Shown: positions 58,780 through 64,000 of the stretch, piece after piece
Position numbering within the stretch: position 1 is the first letter of the stretch
Layout of the letters: every line of letters begins with the position of its first letter
Source: Crocodylus rhombifer
Taxonomy: Eukaryota; Chordata; Crocodylia; Crocodylidae
NCBI GenBank assembly: GCA_038503035.1
Contig: JAVSML010001074.1
Coordinates: 372,001 to 436,000 of the forward strand
Length of the DNA: 64,000 bases
Direction: 5' to 3'
Program-made: the position numbers and the translations under genes
The notes under the pieces: generated by a model
What the model was told of the DNA's origin: nothing
The model's input: only the letters and a program-made list of their open reading frames with translations
Databases searched by the model: none

Positions 58780-59043
58780 GGAGTATCACTACTGGAGCCT
58801 TTCTATTGGTGACTCTGCCCTCCTGTTATGGGCCAACCGCCTGCTTACTCACCTGCCACACCTTGATCTTGATTGATTGATTGATGTAATTAGCGGAAGG
58901 CTGCCCACTTTACGCACCCCAGTGCCAAGGGGCGCTATCTGGGGCTCCTTTTCCTCCCCTACACTGCAGCCCAAGCCTCGCAGATGGTACTGACGTGGTA
59001 TCGACCTGGGCCCTGCTGTGATTTGGCCCTGTCTTTGCCTTCT

Positions 59044-59225
59044 CTCAGGGGCTTCTCACTGCCCCCCACCTTTGCTCTGGGGCTTCTCACTGCTCCCCCC
59101 CCTTTGCTCTGGGGCTTCTCACTGCTCCCCCCTCTTTGCTCTGGGGCTTCTCACTGCTTGTGGCCCTCTCTCCAGGCTCCTCACTGCCCCCCTTGCTCTG
59201 GGGCTTCTCACTGCCTCCCTTCTCT
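59044..59225 (+). repeat. Minisatellite with ~33-bp units
   Basis: About five to six copies of a unit based on GGGGCTTCTCACTGC followed by a C-run and TTTGCTCT. The copies vary in the length of the C-run. It generates overlapping long frames that are not genes. Confidence 0.9.
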
Positions 59226-59615
59226 GGGGTTGGGGGTCAATGCACCCCAAATGCTGCACCCTCTCTGGTGCCAGGGTTCCCACACTACCGTGGAGCCCCT
59301 ATGAGGCCTCCTCCAACCCCTAAAAGCCTCATATGGTCCTCCCATCAAAACAGCAAACACAAAAACACAAAGCCCCTGGGCTATAACATTAAAAAGCTAA
59401 ACCATCTAGCCAAACAACATTCAATCCCTACTAGGAAATACACCAACCCATAGCAGCAATCAGGGGATGCTCATGCAGTCAGGCTTCTCCCCTCTGTCTG
59501 CACTGGCTAAACTCCCCCTCCCTTGACTGCCAGAGGGGAACTGCTCTCCTGGCCTCATGCCTGGGGCTTAAGAAGGGCCAGGCCCTGCCCCTTCCTGTCA
59601 GCTGGCTTTCCACTG

Positions 59616-59629
59616 GTTGCCGTAGCAAC
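59616..59629. promoter_or_regulatory. X-box-like palindrome (RFX-type) in family B copy 2
   Basis: GTTGCCGTAGCAAC, within the longer palindrome GGTTGCCGTAGCAACC. It matches the same position in family B copy 1 (18956-18969) except at the centre. Confidence 0.35.
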
Positions 59630-59691
59630 CAGCACCTGTGACTCTGGCTGTCCTGGTAACTGGCAGCTGAGCCTTCCCCTTCTTGCCACTA

Positions 59692-60650
59692 GATTCATAG
59701 ATTCATAGATGCTAGGGTCGGAAGGGACCTCAAAAGATCATCGAGTCCGACCCCCTGCATAAGCAGGAAAGAGTGCTGGGCCTACATTACCCCAGCTAGA
59801 TACACATCCAACCTTCTCTTGAATACCCCCAGGGTAGGGGAGAGCACCACCTCCCTTGGGAGCCTGTTCCAGACCTTGGCCACTCAAACTGTGAAGAAGT
59901 TCCTCCTAATATCCAATCTAAATCTGCTCTCTTCTAGCTTGTGGCCATTATTTCTTGTAACCCCCGGGGGCGCCTTGGTGAATAAATACTCACCAATTCC
60001 CTTCTGTGCCCCCCTGACGAACTTATAGGCAGCCACCAGGTCGCCTCTCAACCTTCTCTTGCAGAGGCTGAAAAGGTCCAGTTTCTCTAGTCTCTCCTCG
60101 TAGGGCTTGGCTTGCAGGCCCTTAACCATACGAGTGGCCCTTCTCTGGACCCTCTCCAGGTTATCCGCATCCTTCTTGAAGTGCGGCGCCCAGAATTCCA
60201 CGCAGTACTCCAGCTGCGGTCTGACCAGCGCCCGATAGAGGGGAAGTATCACCTCCTTGGACCTATTTGTCATGCATCTGCTGATGCACGATAAAGTGCC
60301 ATTGGCTTTTCTGATGGTTTCGTCACACTGCCGACTCATGTTCATCTTGGAGTCCACTAGGACTCCAAGATCCCTTTCCACTTCCGTGCCACCCAGCAGG
60401 TCATTTCCTAGGCTGTAGGTGTGCTGGACATTTTTCCTCCCTAGATGCAGCACTTTGCATTTCTCCTTGTTGAACTGCATTCTGTTGTTTTCTGCCCACT
60501 TGTCTAACCTGTCCAGGTCTGCTTGCAGCTGCTCCCTGCCCTCCGGCATGTCCACTTCGCCCCATAGCTTAGTGTCATCTGCAAACTTGGACAGAGTACA
60601 TTTCACCCCCTCGTCCAAGTCGCTGATGAAGACATTAAAGGGGCCTCTCC
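59692..60650 (-). mobile_element. CR1-type LINE, best preserved copy, minus strand
   Basis: One minus-strand frame of 244 codons (59884-60618) covers the ORF2 C-terminus from [20 protein letters not shown] through QCDETIRKANGTLSCISRCM, LVRPQLEYCVEFWAPHFKKD and [20 protein letters not shown] to LEESRFRLDIRRNFFTV. The tail is at 59692-59790, with TTCATAGA repeated at the very end (59695-59715), as usual for CR1. Having no stop over 244 codons makes it the youngest CR1 in the window. It is still 5'-truncated and lacks the endonuclease and most of the RT, so it cannot move by itself. It truncates the family B copy next to it. Confidence 0.93.
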
Positions 60651-60699
60651 CGAGCTGTTTCTGCTCTCAGGCACAGGGCACCCGAGTGCTCTGTGACAG

Positions 60700-61770
60700 G
60701 CAGATTTTAACTAATTCATAGAAATAGTAGGTAAGGTCCCATGGACAGCCACATTAAAAGAAAAAAAGAAATCCAAGAGAGCTGACAGTTCCTAACAAAC
60801 AGGATATTGGTGACTGGACATCAAGATATTCAACCCGATGGAAAGATAAGAACTGCAAGAAGATGGATGTGCAACATGGATGCACAAGCAGTTACATGAA
60901 AATTTAAAAAGATACATAAAGGCAATGGAAAGAAGGACATTGCTTTAAGGAAGTGTAAAATGAAATAGCACAAACATGTAGGGACAAAATCAGAAATGCA
61001 AAAGCAAAAAACAAGCTACAACTGGCAAGAAATGGTGAGCTTTTAACAGAAGGTGTATTATTAATAGAAAAAGATAGATATGCTCTGTGTCCACTGTGTT
61101 TCAGTTTTTACACACACATACACATGCACACACATGCACACACACACACACACGAGAGACTGGAGAACTAACAAAATTAGTATAAGCAGAGAAGAGGAAG
61201 GGCTACAGATCATGGTAAGCAAAGTGTGTTTCAGAACTTTTGACAAATTTGAATGAATTTAAGTCAGCAGGCTTTGACAGAACTCATCCTAGCTAGTTTT
61301 GTGGGCAAAATAGCTGAAGAAACCACAGAGCCACGGGCAATAATATTTCTAAACTTCTGCATTACAAGTGAGGACTTGAAAAAGGTTAACTTTGTGACCA
61401 TTGTTTAAAAAAAAGGGAAAAAAGGAAGATGCAGAGAACTGCAGATTGGTCTGCTTGATTTCAATATCTAGGAAGTAACTAGACCAAATTAAAAAGCACC
61501 TAATTGTAAGTACCTGGAGTATGAAGCAGTGAACACTAGCAGCCAATATATATTTGTTAAAAACAAATCGTGCAATACCATATTGATTTTTTTTTTGACA
61601 TTTAAACTAGTTTCTAAAATAAAGGAAATATGAAGGACATAAAAAACCATGGACCTTAGTGAGGTTTTCATTGCCAGCTAACATGACATCCTTGTAAATA
61701 AGCTGATAAAAAATGTGGGCTAGAGAGAACGAGCAATAAGTTCCTGGCAGATGTTCAGTTAAAGGCATAA
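60700..61770 (+). mobile_element. Old LINE (CR1-like) reverse transcriptase fragment, plus strand
   Basis: In broken frames the + strand shows pieces corresponding in order to CR1 RT. These are a '...LQIGLLDFNI' stretch at about 61440, where CR1 has its 'YRPVSLTS' block; SQYIFVKNKSCNT (61538-61578; CR1 'QHGFxxGKSCLTN'); and a segment at about 61640-61730 ('VSxDILVxKL' type). Many stops and a CA microsatellite interrupt it. Confidence 0.6.
61110..61154. repeat. CA microsatellite
   Basis: Interrupted (CA)n with CATA and CATG variants, inside the old LINE fragment. Confidence 0.95.
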
Positions 61771-62760
61771 TGAGATCTGATGTGCAAGCCCAACAATTGC
61801 ACCTCCTGCCATGCTACACATATACAGCAGGGGCCAAGACAAGAATCAGATTGCAGTCTTGGCTCCACTGTGCCTCTGAAGCTGGGAGAGGCAGTCCAAT
61901 CATAGGGGCACATCAGAGTCAAGGGCAGTCCACACCTAATAGCCCTGCCCTAGAGCTGCAGACAAGGAATCTAGGAATCCAGACAAGGGCCCATCAGAAC
62001 CCCATAGTGGAATCAGTGAAAATTCATCCAGCCTAAGAAGTTTTGAATGAAGCAATCTGAGCACACTAGAGCAGCGTCTGCCAGATAATTTATGTCTAGC
62101 TCTATTTTGGCAGCAGTCAGTCGTAAGAGTTCTTGCTGAGGAGTGGTCCCTAGTCTATGCTCCAAGCAAATATCTGTTCTGCTTGAGTTGACACGGAAAT
62201 AAGGAACACCCCTGCATGGACCATCTGAAGAGGAAGTTCTAAAATGAACTTGTAGATAAAAACTGACTTATCTTTTTCTTCAGAAAAAAATCTTCCATGC
62301 AAGCCATCTGTGTAATTCTTTGTGCTTGGAGAATACGCTTGATAATCACCATGAAAAAAACTTCCTCTTAAAATTGGCTCCTGATTGGGTCACATCACGC
62401 TATTAAAAATTGATACTTTTTTTGTTTTACTCTTTCATATTATCATCTATGTGGAATAACTTGGAGACTAAAAACTGAAAGCAGACTAAACTCAGCAAAG
62501 GATGCTGAAATATTGTGGCTCAGAGAGTTAAATTGAAACTGGTTATGAATGAACAGATTTCCCTTAGATTGAGAAACAAGCTTCTGATTTCCTATAATAC
62601 AATTTTTTGAGCTTTAGTTTTCTTTGGAGAAAATAGCTCCTTAGTAGAAAAGATGAGCTGTCTGTGTTGTTAGATAACTGGATCTCTGGTTGCTTGCCCA
62701 GGCCTTATGTTTGTGGATGCAGCTAGCCAATTACCTACTGTTCTGAGACTGGCTTATGTC
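61771..62760. other. Non-coding stretch, nothing recognised
   Basis: AT-rich for the most part, with no open frame above 88 codons and no repeat signs that I could name. Confidence 0.4.
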
Positions 62761-62764
62761 TAAT

Positions 62765-63700
62765 GTGGGACCATTTTCAAATGATGGAGCAGAGCGGAGC
62801 TTGGCAGCTGCAGGGTGGCAGCCCAAGGCTGGGTCCCACTTATTCCACTCTCCACTGGGCTGTGCAGAGTCCCACTGCTGGCTCCCCTCACCTAGCAGCA
62901 GCCATGGTTTATCAGGCACCTAAAGCCTCTGAACACCCCATTGCATCCAGGTGGCTCTGGGCACATAGCATAGGGTTCAGAGCTGCTTGTCCACGCTGGG
63001 ACCGCACAGAACAGGCAAGGAGGTTGTGCTGCTCACAGCCACCTTCCAAGCCTGGCAGAGGTAGGATGTCCTGTCCCTGTACCCACCCCCCAGGCAAGTT
63101 CCCAGACTGCTGGGCCTGACCAGAGTGAGCGAGCTCCACAGATGCAGTACTGGCTCTGCCTAGTAGGAGCAACAGGGCAGAGGAGTTGTATACAGCTCCA
63201 CAACCCCATCTTCCCCACTTGCCCTGACTCAGGAGAGGTCACTGCATTCTGGAATGATGGAGGTCTTTAACTTGGGTGGAATAGCTGCCTGGCATAGCCA
63301 CACCTTAATGGAGCAGGAGCAAAATTAGGCAGATTAGAGATCATTGGTGATGTGTAGGTGGTGCACGTGGGGGCACATGCATTCCCTAAGATTGGTGGTG
63401 CACCCCCTGCAAAAAGCACCGCTGATGCTGTCTGTGGGCAGTCAACACATGACACGCCCCCCCCCCCCCCCCACTGCTGATACCGCCAGTGGCATCTGCG
63501 GGCACTCCCTGATTGCTGCTGGCTGCTGCCAATGGCATTTGCAGGTGGTTGCCAACCACTGGTCAGCGCTTGCCACCCCCTCACTCCCCTCTGCTGCTGC
63601 CAACACCACTATGGCCACCTGCAGGAGTTCCCTGCATGCTGCCACTGTGTCCCTGCTGCTGACACCACTGCCACCACCTGGTGTAACTTTAAGGTGGTGT
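62765..63700. repeat. GC-rich low-complexity block with imperfect CTGCTG/CCACTG repeats
   Basis: Composition rises sharply. A 16-base C run lies at 63457-63472. From 63470 to 63680 an imperfect unit built on 'GCTGCTGNCACCACTG..CATCTGC' recurs. Open frames of 105-150 codons exist on both strands and look like composition artefacts. Family unknown. Confidence 0.4.
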
Positions 63701-64000
63701 AACTTTAAGATGACTAATGAGTGTTTTAACCCACCTGAATTTGTTAATATGCAGCCAATTGCAGGGTTTATGAGCTCCAGAAGCTGCTTTAAATGACTGT
63801 ATGCATGATGAGGTATGGAGAGGGATTGCTATCAGCTTGACTTCATGCTGTCTGATTTGTGTCTTGTTATTACTGATGCTCAAACATTTGCTGTTCTCAT
63901 AAAGGAGCTTATTTTTAAAATCATTTATAGCTCCTGATTTTACTGTAATCATCTCTCAACTCCATAGTTTCATTTGGTTTTTAAATGATGGAATATGTTT
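63701..64000. other. AT-rich end of window, nothing recognised
   Basis: GTGTAACTTTAAG is repeated in tandem just upstream (about 63681-63711). No gene seen to the window end. Confidence 0.4.

Larger units (their letters stand above)
58780..59691 (+). repeat. Family B GC-rich interspersed repeat, copy 2
   Basis: Collinear with 18190-19045 over the TATGAGGCCTCCTCCAAC, AAACACAAA..CAAGCCCCT/CAAAGCCCCTGGGCTATAACAT and GTTGCC..AGCAAC blocks. It differs by an internal minisatellite. Its right end is cut by the CR1 that starts at 59692. A GATT array (TTGATTGATTGATTGAT) lies near 58868. Confidence 0.55.

Noticed and set aside
59044..59225. Regularly spaced repeat as a CRISPR-like array
   Set aside because: Units are contiguous, C-run length varies and there are no unique spacers; it is a minisatellite in a vertebrate genome.
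63344..63796. 150-codon frame rich in Ala/Ser/Thr/Pro
   Set aside because: Falls in low-complexity CTG/CCA sequence with a poly(C) run; the opposite strand is open too.

Overview
The window is vertebrate nuclear DNA with no recognisable host protein-coding gene. It is moderately AT-rich, split into short open frames, and built from interspersed repeats of sauropsid type. CR1-type LINE fragments dominate (at least ten pieces on both strands). There are also hAT-like non-autonomous DNA elements, LTR elements and GC-rich minisatellite cores, and no Alu, B1 or L1 signature. This mix suggests a crocodilian or turtle, with a crocodilian favoured. That assignment is an inference from repeat texture, not from a diagnostic gene.

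The main feature is a complete endogenous retrovirus (ERV) on the + strand at 19074-27040, about 8 kb. It has paired LTRs (369 and 376 bp), a 4-bp target duplication ATAT, a primer-binding site resembling that for tRNA-His, a polypurine tract, and gag, protease, RT, RNase H, integrase and env in class I (gammaretrovirus-like) order. Gag, pro and pol are broken by many stops and frame changes. Env (25291-26580, 429 codons from its ATG) is fully open and keeps its leader, CXXC motif, immunosuppressive-domain-like segment, CX6CC and membrane anchor. An intact env inside a decayed provirus is the best candidate here for something biologically new, such as a domesticated envelope gene. Its architecture is unusual: the only furin-like site lies near the N-terminus, and none is seen at the usual SU/TM junction.

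Layout. 1-10.6 kb: mostly unannotatable AT-rich DNA, with the tail of a repeat at the left edge and a TA/CA microsatellite. 10.6-12.4 kb: a non-autonomous repeat (family A) split by an 874-bp solo LTR with a 5-bp duplication. This LTR contains a 10-N assembly gap between two copies of a 74-bp tandem repeat. 12.8-13.7 kb: a CR1. 18.2-19.05 kb: a GC-rich repeat (family B) ending just before the provirus. 27.3-28.6 kb: a CR1 on the minus strand. 30.8-34.8 kb: a local direct duplication, a tRNA-Gly-like retrosequence, a hAT-like element and a family C copy. 36.7-39.4 kb: family A, a GC-rich minisatellite block and an old CR1. 43.1-44.4 kb: a hAT MITE with an 8-bp duplication and a ~0.9 kb near-palindrome of family C. 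48-61.8 kb: several CR1 pieces, a hAT-like element and the second copy of family B. The right end is GC-rich simple repeat.

Coordinates of old repeats are approximate, because they were judged by eye without a repeat library or alignment program.
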